DNA of 36,151 nucleotides from Betaproteobacteria bacterium. Its GTDB lineage: Bacteria; Pseudomonadota; Gammaproteobacteria; Burkholderiales; SG8-41. A model generated the notes under the pieces. It searched no databases and was not told the DNA's origin. It worked only from the letters and a program-made list of their open reading frames with translations. Below are positions 8,205 through 14,995 of this stretch, piece by piece. Every line of letters begins with the position of its first letter. The stretch's first letter is position 1. A program made the position numbers and the translations under genes. The stretch lies in contig VGID01000040.1 in assembly GCA_016868035.1 (NCBI GenBank), positions 1 to 36,151 of the forward strand, given 5' to 3'.

Positions 8205-9383
8205 TCAGATTGCCGCAGCCGCATGCAGCTCTGCGATCTCCGTGTCTGCGAGCCCTACCTCGCGCAGTATGGCCCCGGTATGCTCGCCCACCGCCGGTAT
8301 CGCGCCGATCCGCGCCTCGAACCCGTCGTGCGTCGCGGGAGGGAGCAGCGTGGCGATGGGGCCTGCCGGCGAGCCCATCTCGCGCCAGCGGCTCCGCGCC
8401 TTGAACTGTGCGTGCGTCCAGACTTCTTCCGGCGTGTTGATGCGCGCGTTGGCGATACCCGCGGCATCGAGCTTTGCCGTCACTTCTTCCACGGTTAATT
8501 TCGAGAACACTTCATTAATGAGCGCCGCGACTTCCCCGCGGCGCTCATTGCGCTTGCTATTGCTGTCGTAGCGGGGATCGAGTGAGAGCGCCGGATCGCC
8601 CAGCACCTTGCTGCAAAACGCCGCCCACTCGCGCTCGTTCTGCACCCCGAGCATCACGTTGCGGCCGTCCCCGGCCGTGAACCGGCCGTACGGCGCAATC
8701 GTGGCGTGATCGGGCCCGCTTCGCGCCGGCGCATCCCCGCCGAAATGCGCGTAGTAGAGCGGATAGCCCATCCACTCGCCCATGGCCTCGAACATCGTGA
8801 CCTCGACCCGCCCGCCCCTGCCAGTCTTCTCGCGCTGATAGAGCGCGGTCAATATCCCCGAGTAGGCGTACATGCCGGCGGCGATGTCCACGATGGACAC
8901 CCCGACCTTGCTCGGGGTGTCCGGCGTCCCGGTGACCGAGACCACCCCCGCTTCGCTCTGCACCAGCAGGTCGTAGGCCTTCTTGTGCGCATAGGGCCCG
9001 GAATCGCCGTAGCCGGAGACGTCGCAGACGATGAGCCGGGGATGACGCTCGAGCAGCGGCATCGCCCCGAGCCCCAGGCGCGCGGCTGCCCCGGGAGCGA
9101 GATTCTGGATGAAGACATCCGCGCGCGCGACCAGGCGCGCGAGCACCTCTTTCGCGCGCGCATGCTTCACGTCGAGCGTGAGGCTTTCCTTCGACCGGTT
9201 CAACCACACGAAGTGGGAGCACAGCCCCTTTACCGTGTGGTCGTAGCCGCGCGCGAAATCGCCCGTCCCGGGGCGCTCGATCTTGATCACGCGCGCGCCG
9301 AGATCGGCGAGCTGGCGCGTCGCGAACGGCGCGGCCACCGCCTGCTCCAGCGCCACCACCGTGATGCCTTCAAGAGGACGCAT
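8205..9383 (-). CDS. CaiB/BaiF family CoA-transferase (class III)
   Basis: A 392-residue class III CoA-transferase, which moves CoA between carboxylic acids through an aspartyl-CoA intermediate. The N-terminal pattern is MRPLEGITVVALEQAVAAPF with the family's Rossmann-like start, then GARVIKIERPGTGDFAR. The catalytic aspartate is expected at D166 in VSIVDIAAGMYA. The C-terminal half has VGEHTGAILREVGL, usual for the family. The gene is co-directional with the downstream tartrate dehydratase-like gene (87 bp gap) and the upstream acyl-CoA dehydrogenase. It probably activates an organic acid for the dehydrogenase or recycles CoA. The acyl substrate is not evident. Confidence 0.92.
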   Translation of the reverse strand: MRPLEGITVVALEQAVAAPFATRQLADLGARVIKIERPGTGDFARGYDHTVKGLCSHFVWLNRSKESLTLDVKHARAKEVLARLVARADVFIQNLAPGAAARLGLGAMPLLERHPRLIVCDVSGYGDSGPYAHKKAYDLLVQSEAGVVSVTGTPDTPSKVGVSIVDIAAGMYAYSGILTALYQREKTGRGGRVEVTMFEAMGEWMGYPLYYAHFGGDAPARSGPDHATIAPYGRFTAGDGRNVMLGVQNEREWAAFCSKVLGDPALSLDPRYDSNSKRNERRGEVAALINEVFSKLTVEEVTAKLDAAGIANARINTPEEVWTHAQFKARSRWREMGSPAGPIATLLPPATHDGFEARIGAIPAVGEHTGAILREVGLADTEIAELHAAAAI

Positions 9384-9390
9384 CTTGCGT

Positions 9391-9537
9391 TGGTGAGCAG
9401 TAAGCAGTAAGCCGTAAGCGGTGAAGGCCGTTCGCCGCTCGCGCCGGAGTTTCCTTCACCCTGGCCCTCTCTCCCGTGGTCTGGGAAGAGGGAAGATTGT
9501 TCCGTTCACCGCTCACCGTTCACCGTTCACCGTTCAC
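9391..9537. repeat. Opposed heptamer arrays
   Basis: Left array at 9391-9424 is built from GTGAGCA/GTAAGCA/GTAAGCG units. The right array at 9501-9537 is built from GTTCACC/GCTCACC units with a strict 7-bp period. The arms are imperfect complements separated by about 76 nt, so a long, weak stem is possible on either strand. They occupy nearly the whole spacer between the acyl-CoA dehydrogenase and the CoA-transferase gene. Confidence 0.7.
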
Positions 9538-9542
9538 GCAGT

Positions 9543-10709
9543 TCAGAACGAGCGGGGCATGCCGAGCACATGCTCGCCGATGTAGGAAAGGATGAGGTTG
9601 GTCGAGATCGGCGCCACCTGGTAGAGGCGGGTCTCGCGGAACTTGCGCTCGACGTCGTATTCCGCGGCGAAGCCGAAGCCGCCGTGGGTCTGAAGGCACA
9701 CGTTCGCCGCTTCCCACGAGGCGTCCGCAGCGAGCAGCTTCGCCATGTTCGCTTCCGCGCCGCAGGGCTTGCCCGCGTCGAACAGCCCCGCCGCCCTGTA
9801 GCGCATGAGGTCCGCCGCCTGCACGTTGACGTAGGCGCGCGCGATCGGGAACTGGATGCCCTGGTTCCTGCCGATCGGACGGTCGAACACGATGCGCTCC
9901 TTCGCGTAACCGGTCGCGCGGTCGGTGAACCAGTAACCGTCGCCAATGCATTCGGCCGCGATCAGGATGCGCTCCGCGTTCAGGCCGTCGAGGATGTAGC
10001 GGAAGCCCCTGCCTTCCTCTCCGACCAGGTTCTCGGCCGGGATCTCCAGGTTGTCGAAGAAGAGCTCGTTGGTCTCGTGGTTCACCATATTGCGGATCGG
10101 CTTCACCGTGAGCCCCTGCTTCACCGCATCGCGCAGATCCACGATGAACACCGACATGCCCTCGGATTTCTTCTGCACCTCGTCGAGCGGCGTCGTGCGG
10201 GCGAGCAGGATCATGAGCTCCGAGTGCTGCACGCGCGAGGTCCAGACCTTCTGGCCGTTGACGAGATAGCGCTCGCCCTTTTTCACCGCGGTGGTCTTGA
10301 TTTTGGTGGTGTCGGTGCCGGCGGTGGGCTCGGTCACCGCCATGGACTGCAGCCGCAGTTCCCCGCTCGCGATTTTGGGCAGGTACTTCCGCTTCTGGGC
10401 CTCCGATCCGTGGCGCAGCAGCGTGCCCATGTTGTACATCTGGCCGTGGCACGCCCCGGAGTTGCCGCCCGCGCGATTGATCTCCTCCATGATGACGGAG
10501 GCCTCGACGAGCGAGAGGCCCGAGCCGCCGTACTGCTCGGGAATCAGGGCCGAGAGCCAGCCTGCCTTCGTGAGCGCCTCGACGAACGCCTCGGGATAGG
10601 CGCGCGCCTCGTCCACCTTCTGCCAGTAGGCGCTGTCGAAGCCGCCGCAGAGCGCGCGCACGCCCGCGCGCAGCTCGCTGTGTGTATCCGAAGCCGGGGA
10701 CGAGCCCAT
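9543..10709 (-). CDS. Acyl-CoA dehydrogenase
   Basis: A 388-residue flavoprotein that would introduce an alpha,beta double bond into an acyl-CoA. FAD-contact motif MAVTEPTAGTDTTKI lies at 123-137, and the C-terminal THGGFGFAAEYDVERKFRE at 341-359. The common C-terminal catalytic glutamate (YEGT region) is replaced by YQVAPIST. A glutamate is present at E246 in GLNAERILIA, the position used by isovaleryl-CoA and long-chain dehydrogenases, so activity is likely kept. The ATG at 10709 is preferred over an in-frame TTG at 10742, because the TTG overlaps a perfect TATAAT on this strand. It heads the - strand run towards the CoA-transferase. Confidence 0.9.
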   Translation of the reverse strand: MGSSPASDTHSELRAGVRALCGGFDSAYWQKVDEARAYPEAFVEALTKAGWLSALIPEQYGGSGLSLVEASVIMEEINRAGGNSGACHGQMYNMGTLLRHGSEAQKRKYLPKIASGELRLQSMAVTEPTAGTDTTKIKTTAVKKGERYLVNGQKVWTSRVQHSELMILLARTTPLDEVQKKSEGMSVFIVDLRDAVKQGLTVKPIRNMVNHETNELFFDNLEIPAENLVGEEGRGFRYILDGLNAERILIAAECIGDGYWFTDRATGYAKERIVFDRPIGRNQGIQFPIARAYVNVQAADLMRYRAAGLFDAGKPCGAEANMAKLLAADASWEAANVCLQTHGGFGFAAEYDVERKFRETRLYQVAPISTNLILSYIGEHVLGMPRSF

Positions 10710-10741
10710 TAATGGATGCCGGGAAGGAAAAGCAGGACGCA

Positions 10742-10770
10742 ATTATAACAAGCGCCGCACGCGGCTTGCC
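10742..10770 (-). promoter_or_regulatory. Putative sigma-70 promoter for the acyl-CoA dehydrogenase run
   Basis: On the - strand a perfect TATAAT occupies 10747-10742, about 33 bp before the chosen start codon. The -35 region (around 10770-10765) is poor, with no TTGACA match. The same bases contain GCGGCTTGCCGC (10761-10772), a near-palindrome that could be an operator shared with the divergent gene. Confidence 0.45.
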
Positions 10771-10795
10771 GCAGGCGCGCAGTACGGGGTAAAGT
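10766..10795 (+). promoter_or_regulatory. Putative divergent promoter for the GlcG/HbpS-type gene
   Basis: TTGCCG (10766-10771) and TAAAGT (10790-10795) are separated by 18 nt on the + strand. Both hexamers are partial matches to sigma-70 elements. The position, 90 bp before the start codon and back-to-back with the - strand TATAAT, fits a divergent promoter pair. Confidence 0.35.
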
Positions 10796-10885
10796 TTCTC
10801 CGAGACCGCGGTTCCCGGCCTCGCCGCGAACTGCAGGCAGACGAAAACCGGGCCGCGCAGCGGCCTTTCCCGGAGGTACAAGAAA

Positions 10886-11338
10886 ATGTATTTTGCGGAT
10901 GCGAAGCGCCTGACGCTCGCGGGCGCGAGGAAGATGATGGACACCGCGACCGCGAAGGCCGAGAAGGCCGGAGTCGCGATCGCGGTCGCCATCGTGGACG
11001 CCGGCGGGCAGCCGATCCTGATCCAGCGCATGGACGGGGGCCGTTTCCATACCGTGAACTCCTCCACCACCAAGGCGATCTGCGCCGCCTCCAACAAGCG
11101 CCCGACGACCTCCAAAGGCGCAATGGCGCAGTCGCTCGACACGGCGCATGCGATCGGGCTCGCACTCGCCGCAGGGCCGGAGCGCTGGACGGCGATGGAA
11201 GGCGGCTATCCGATCATCCTCGACGGCGAGTGCGTCGGCGGCATCGGCGTGAGCGGTGCGACGTGGGACCTCGACGACCAGCTCGCGCGCGAGGCGGTCG
11301 AGGCGATCGGCGCCGGCTGGAAGATTGATAAGGCGTGA
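10886..11338 (+). CDS. GlcG/HbpS family protein
   Basis: A 150-residue protein of the GlcG/HbpS (DUF336) fold: LTLAGARKMMDTATAKAEKAGVAIAVAIVDAGGQPIL in the first third, then TTKAICAASNKRPT, and a glycine-rich GGYPIILDGECVGGIGVSG. Members bind haem or small ligands and often sit in catabolic clusters, where their exact role is unclear. GGAGG at 10872-10876 precedes the ATG at 10886 by good spacing. The last codons lie inside the first unit of a 30-bp tandem repeat, so the C-terminal DKA is part of the repeat. It opens a + strand series of oxidoreductase, transporter and decarboxylase genes. Confidence 0.88.
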   Translation: MYFADAKRLTLAGARKMMDTATAKAEKAGVAIAVAIVDAGGQPILIQRMDGGRFHTVNSSTTKAICAASNKRPTTSKGAMAQSLDTAHAIGLALAAGPERWTAMEGGYPIILDGECVGGIGVSGATWDLDDQLAREAVEAIGAGWKIDKA

Positions 11339-11511
11339 CATGGCACTGCGTGACGTGATAAGGCGTGACATGGTACTGCGTGACGTGATAAGGCGTGACA
11401 TGGTACTGCGTGACGTGATGATGCGTTCAGAGAAAGTAATACCGACCACGCTACCGCATGTCACGCTTCTTCATGTCACGCATCACCACGTCACGAACCA
11501 TCATGTCACGC
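11327..11511 (+). repeat. Three 30-bp tandem repeats with an opposing complementary array
   Basis: Units at 11327-11356, 11357-11386 and 11387-11416 are identical apart from one base. Each contains GCGTGACATG and GCGTGACGTGAT, so a GTGAC core recurs every 15 bp. After about 40 nt the complement appears as CATGTCACGC at 11457-11466, 11472-11481 and 11502-11511, plus CACGTCACG at 11487-11495, again with a 15-bp period. The whole can fold into a long multi-register stem. It fills the gap between the HbpS-type gene and the Gfo/Idh gene. Confidence 0.85.
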
Positions 11512-11540
11512 TCTTGGACTCAAGATGAGAGCCCCTGTCC

Positions 11541-12548
11541 ATGGCAAATGAACCGGTGAGAGTGGCCTGCGTGGGAATGGGCTGGTGGTCGGACGTGCTC
11601 GCCGACGCGATCCAGCGCTCGGGCAAGCTCAAGATCCTCGCTTGCTACACGCGCTCCGAGGACAAGCGCAAGGCCTTCGCCAAAAAATACAGCTGCCGTG
11701 CGGCGCCGAGCTACGAGGCGATGATCGAGGACGGCTCGATCGAGGCGGTCATAAACACCACGCCCAACAACGTGCACGTGGACACGACGCGCGCGGCCGC
11801 AGAAGCCGGCAAGCACGTCTTCCTCGACAAGCCGATCGCCAACACGGTGGCGGACGCGCGCGCGCTCACGGCAGCGTGCCGCAAGGCGGGCGTCGTGCTC
11901 GCGCTCGGCTACCAGCGGCGCAAGGAGAGCCACTTCCGCTGGATCCGAAAGAACATCGACGACGGCGTGTTCGGGAAGCTGGTGAACGCGGAGGCCAACA
12001 TCAGCCGCGACCGGCTCGGAAAGTTCGAGCTCGGGTCGTGGCGCTACACGGCCGAAGGCATGCCCGGGGGCGTGATGCTGCAGATCGGCATCCACTACAC
12101 CGACGTGCTCGAATACCTGATGGGACCGGTGACAGCGGTGCGCGGCAGCCTCGCGCAGCTCGTGCTGCCCGGGGAGAATCCCGACATCGCGAGCCTCATA
12201 CTCGAGCACGAGAACGGCGCGCTCTCGACGCTCAACGCCTGCTACGCCTCCGCCTCCGAGTACTACCTCATGAACATCTACGGCAAGGAGGCGAGCGCGT
12301 ACTACGATCTGCACCAGGGGCTGCGGTTCCTCAAGCGCGGCACCAGCCGCGCGGACGCGGTATCGTGCGCGAAGAACGACACCATCGTCGAGGAGCTCGA
12401 GGAATTCGCCAGTGCGGTGCGCGGCGAGGGCAGCCCCGAGATGGACGGCGAGAAGGCGACGGCTTCGCTCGCGGTGCTGCTCGCGGGCATCCGCTCCGCG
12501 CGCGAGGGGCGCCGGGTCGAGATCGCGGAAATTCTGGGCGCGGCCTGA
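11541..12548 (+). CDS. Gfo/Idh/MocA family oxidoreductase
   Basis: A 335-residue NAD(P)-dependent dehydrogenase. The N-terminal Rossmann domain opens VRVACVGMGWWSDVL, and the dinucleotide-side lysine is K97 in FLDKPIA (family pattern EKP). The C-terminal domain has the family active-site stretch GGVMLQIGIHYTD with H185; the residue usually Asp two before the glycine is Gln181. Substrates in the family are sugars, inositols, cis-dihydrodiols or other hydroxy compounds, and none can be assigned. It lies upstream of an orphan TctC and a TPP decarboxylase, so oxidation of an imported hydroxy-acid to a 2-oxo acid is a reasonable guess. Confidence 0.9.
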   Translation: MANEPVRVACVGMGWWSDVLADAIQRSGKLKILACYTRSEDKRKAFAKKYSCRAAPSYEAMIEDGSIEAVINTTPNNVHVDTTRAAAEAGKHVFLDKPIANTVADARALTAACRKAGVVLALGYQRRKESHFRWIRKNIDDGVFGKLVNAEANISRDRLGKFELGSWRYTAEGMPGGVMLQIGIHYTDVLEYLMGPVTAVRGSLAQLVLPGENPDIASLILEHENGALSTLNACYASASEYYLMNIYGKEASAYYDLHQGLRFLKRGTSRADAVSCAKNDTIVEELEEFASAVRGEGSPEMDGEKATASLAVLLAGIRSAREGRRVEIAEILGAA

Positions 12549-12608
12549 TCCGTGGCGGCGCGCCGCGCGTCACGGTCACCGATCATTTCACCTCTAGGGA
12601 GGACACGC

Positions 12609-13583
12609 ATGGAAACACGGTTCGGGTGGTTGCGGGGGGTCATGGGCGCGGTGCTCGCGATTATCGCGACCGCCGCGGGGGCGCAGGACGCGCCGTTCCC
12701 GAAGCGCGGCAACATCGAGATGACGGTGCTGTTCCCGGCCGGGAGCTCCGCCGACGTCACGGCGCGGTTGCTCTCCGCGGGGCTCGCGAAGCAGCTCGGA
12801 GTGAACGTCGTCGCCGTGAACCGCCCCGGCGCGGGCGGCGCCATCGGCTACAAGCACGTCGCCGCGCAGAAGCCCGACGGCTATTCGATCGTGTGGAACT
12901 CCAATTCCATCTCCACGACCTATCATTCCGGAGCGCTCGCGTTCGACTACCGCGCCTTCGACCCGGTGGCACGGGTGCTCGTCGAATCGGTGGTGGTCGC
13001 GGTGCGCGCCGAATCGAAGTGGAAGACGCTGAAGGAGTTCCTCGCCGACGCGAAGGCGCGGCCGGGCGGAATCACGCTCGCCAACTCGGGGATCGGCAGC
13101 CACACTCACCTCTCCGGGATCGCGCTCGCGAAGGCCGCGGATGCCCAGGTGACCGACGTTCCCTACGCCGCCGCGCAGGTCGTGCCCAACCTGATCGGCG
13201 GGCACGTGGACGCCGTGGTGCAGTTCCCCGGCGCGCTCGCCGGGCATGTCGCCGGCGGCAGGGTGCGCGTGCTGGTGAACCTCTCGGCGCAGCGCGATCC
13301 CCTGTTCGCCGACGTGCCGACCGCGCGGGAGCTCGGCCTCGATCTCGCGCTCGACGCTTGGCGCGGCATCGCAACGCCCCGGGGCACTCCGCAGGCGGTC
13401 ATCGCCGTGCTCGAAAAGGCGATCCGAGAGACCGTGCAGAGCGCGGAATTCGTCTCCGCGAGCGAGAAGCTCTACGTGCGCCCCGGGTTCCTGCCGGCGG
13501 CGGAGTTCGGCAAGATGATCGCCACCGAGGACGCATACCTCGCGCGCATCATGGAGCAGACCGGCCTCAAGAAATCGCCCTGA
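12609..13583 (+). CDS. TTT-family solute-binding protein (Bug/TctC), orphan 1
   Basis: A 324-residue periplasmic binding protein of the tripartite tricarboxylate transporter family. The signal peptide METRFGWLRGVMGAVLAIIATA is probably cleaved after AGA. The family carboxylate-binding loops are visible as LFPAGSSADVTARLLSAGL and VNRPGAGGAIGYKHVAAQ with PDGYS. AGGGAGG at 12596-12602 supports the ATG at 12609; an in-frame upstream ATG (12552) lacks this. No TctA/TctB genes are adjacent. As in Bordetella and Cupriavidus, which hold many orphan Bug proteins, it may share membrane units such as those at 33987-35969, or act as a sensor. Confidence 0.9.
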   Translation: METRFGWLRGVMGAVLAIIATAAGAQDAPFPKRGNIEMTVLFPAGSSADVTARLLSAGLAKQLGVNVVAVNRPGAGGAIGYKHVAAQKPDGYSIVWNSNSISTTYHSGALAFDYRAFDPVARVLVESVVVAVRAESKWKTLKEFLADAKARPGGITLANSGIGSHTHLSGIALAKAADAQVTDVPYAAAQVVPNLIGGHVDAVVQFPGALAGHVAGGRVRVLVNLSAQRDPLFADVPTARELGLDLALDAWRGIATPRGTPQAVIAVLEKAIRETVQSAEFVSASEKLYVRPGFLPAAEFGKMIATEDAYLARIMEQTGLKKSP

Positions 13584-13601
13584 CGGGCGTTCTACCACGC
13601 C

Positions 13602-14141
13602 ATGCCTGAAGATCCGAACACGCCCCGGCGGCCGGACTGGCCGCGTGCCGTCCACCGGCTGTTCCGCGAACACGAGGTGCGGGAAGTCGCATATGTCCCG
13701 GACGCCGGCCACGCGCAGTTGATCGCGCTGTGCCGCGCCGACCGGCGCATGACAGCGGTCCCGCTCACGACCGAGGAGGAAGGCGTCGCCCTGCTCGCCG
13801 GAGCGTGGCTCGGCGGCGCGCGCGGTGCGCTGCTGATGCAGTCGAGCGGCGCGGGAAACTGCATCAACATGCTCGGCATGACGCAGGAATGCCGCTTCCC
13901 CCTGCTCGCGCTCGTGACCATGCGCGGCGACTGGGGCGAGTTCAACCCGTGGCAGATCCCGATGGGGCAGGCGACGGCGCGCGCGCTCGATGCGGCCGGC
14001 GTCGTCGTACAGCCGGTGGACGACGCGCAGCGCGTCCCGGAGACGGTCGCCGCGGCCGCCCGCCTCGCGTTCGGCGCCTACCGCGCCGTCGCGGTGCTGA
14101 TCGGGCAGCGCGTGGTGGGCGCGAAGGACTGGAACAAGTAA
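13602..14141 (+). CDS. TPP-dependent decarboxylase, alpha (PYR-domain) subunit
   Basis: A 179-residue protein that is only the pyrimidine-binding half of a thiamine-diphosphate enzyme. The pattern fits sulfopyruvate decarboxylase subunit alpha (ComD) and the matching half of phosphonopyruvate decarboxylase: AYVPDAGHAQLI near the start, then TTEEEGVALLAGAWLGGARGALLMQSSG. The cofactor-activating glutamate is in E58-E60, followed by GN.INML. It ends at 14141 and the other half starts at 14281 after a repeat-filled spacer. The substrate would be a 3-substituted pyruvate converted to an aldehyde. There is no strong ribosome site; the 18-bp gap from the TctC gene suggests coupling. Confidence 0.82.
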   Translation: MPEDPNTPRRPDWPRAVHRLFREHEVREVAYVPDAGHAQLIALCRADRRMTAVPLTTEEEGVALLAGAWLGGARGALLMQSSGAGNCINMLGMTQECRFPLLALVTMRGDWGEFNPWQIPMGQATARALDAAGVVVQPVDDAQRVPETVAAAARLAFGAYRAVAVLIGQRVVGAKDWNK

Positions 14142-14144
14142 ACC

Positions 14145-14234
14145 CGTGAGTGGTGAATGGTGAGTGGTGAGCGGAAAACCTTCGCGCCATGACAATGCAA
14201 TGCCGGCTTGGTCCACTCACTACTCACGACTCAC
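14145..14234 (+). repeat. Opposed heptamer arrays between the two decarboxylase subunits
   Basis: Left arm CGTGAGTGGTGAATGGTGAG with its continuation covers 14145-14173; right arm CCACTCACTACTCACGACTC with its continuation covers 14212-14234. The arms are near-complementary and flank about 38 nt. The array separates two genes whose products must assemble in equal amounts, so it is unlikely to be a full terminator. Confidence 0.75.
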
Positions 14235-14280
14235 GCCGTTCCCGCGAGAGAACGGATCGAGCGACCGTTGAGGTGAGAAC

Positions 14281-14877
14281 ATGAAGAGAAGCACTCCAAC
14301 CCTGGACCGGCGCAAGGCGGTGGCCGAGATCCTCAGGCAACGCGGCGATGCGCTGGTCCTCACCGGCCTGGGTTCGACCTGCTGGGACGCCGCGGCAGCG
14401 GGCGACCATCCCCTCACCTTCTATCTGTGGGGCGCCATGGGCGGCGCGGCGATGATGGGGCTGGGCCTCGCGCTCGCGCAGCCCGCCCGGCGTGTGCTGG
14501 TGATCACCGGCGACGGCGAGATGCTGATGGGCCTGGGCGCGCTCGCGACGATCGGGGTGCAGCAGCCGGCAAACCTCGCGGTCATCGTCATCGACAACGA
14601 GCACTACGGGGAGACCGGGATGCAGCGCACGCACACGCGGGAAGGCGTGGACCTCGCAGGCATGGCCCGGGCGGCCGGCTTCCGCGCGGCGGGAACCGTC
14701 TACAGCAGCACGCAGCTCAAGACCTGGGTACCCCGGTTCTACCGCGCGAAGGGCCCCGTGTTCGCCACGGTCAAGGTGACGACGGCGTACGCGCCGATGG
14801 TGCTGCCGCTGCGCGACGGCACCGCGATCAAGCATCGCTTCCGCGAGGCGCTGCTCGGGCCGAAGGCCTTCGAATGA
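14281..14877 (+). CDS. TPP-dependent decarboxylase, beta (PP-domain) subunit
   Basis: A 198-residue diphosphate-binding half of the same type of enzyme, like sulfopyruvate decarboxylase subunit beta (ComE). The metal/diphosphate motif GDGEMLMG begins at residue 77 and ends with the conserved asparagine N106 in VIVIDNEHYGETG. LWGAMGGAAMMGLGLALA (49-66) precedes it, as in the family. GAGGTGAG just before the ATG is a good ribosome site. With the upstream alpha gene it would form the active site at the subunit interface. An aldehyde dehydrogenase follows, fitting oxidation of the aldehyde product. Confidence 0.85.
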   Translation: MKRSTPTLDRRKAVAEILRQRGDALVLTGLGSTCWDAAAAGDHPLTFYLWGAMGGAAMMGLGLALAQPARRVLVITGDGEMLMGLGALATIGVQQPANLAVIVIDNEHYGETGMQRTHTREGVDLAGMARAAGFRAAGTVYSSTQLKTWVPRFYRAKGPVFATVKVTTAYAPMVLPLRDGTAIKHRFREALLGPKAFE

Positions 14878-14886
14878 TGCGCGAAT

Positions 14887-14975
14887 CGTGAGTGGCGAAT
14901 GGTGAGTGGACTGAATCGCTAGATTGCAGCCGTCCGAGGGCTGATCTACTCACCACCCACTACTCACCACTCACG
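14887..14975 (+). repeat. Opposed heptamer arrays before the aldehyde dehydrogenase
   Basis: CGTGAGTGGCGAATGGTGAG and following bases (14887-14910) are opposed by TACTCACCACCCACTACTCA and following bases (14947-14975). The loop is about 36 nt. This is the same design as at 14145-14234, and the units are similar enough to suggest a common origin. It lies between the beta subunit gene and the aldehyde dehydrogenase, 20 bp before the latter's start. Confidence 0.75.
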
Positions 14976-14995
14976 CTTTACACCGGAGATTCAAA

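Noticed and set aside
11327-11511. CRISPR array
   Set aside because: The units are in direct contact without unique spacers, and no cas gene is near. The opposing complementary half is not a CRISPR feature.
12594-14216. 540-codon open frame on the - strand
   Set aside because: It spans the antisense of a TctC gene, the decarboxylase alpha gene and a repeat spacer. No start signal or domain is visible.
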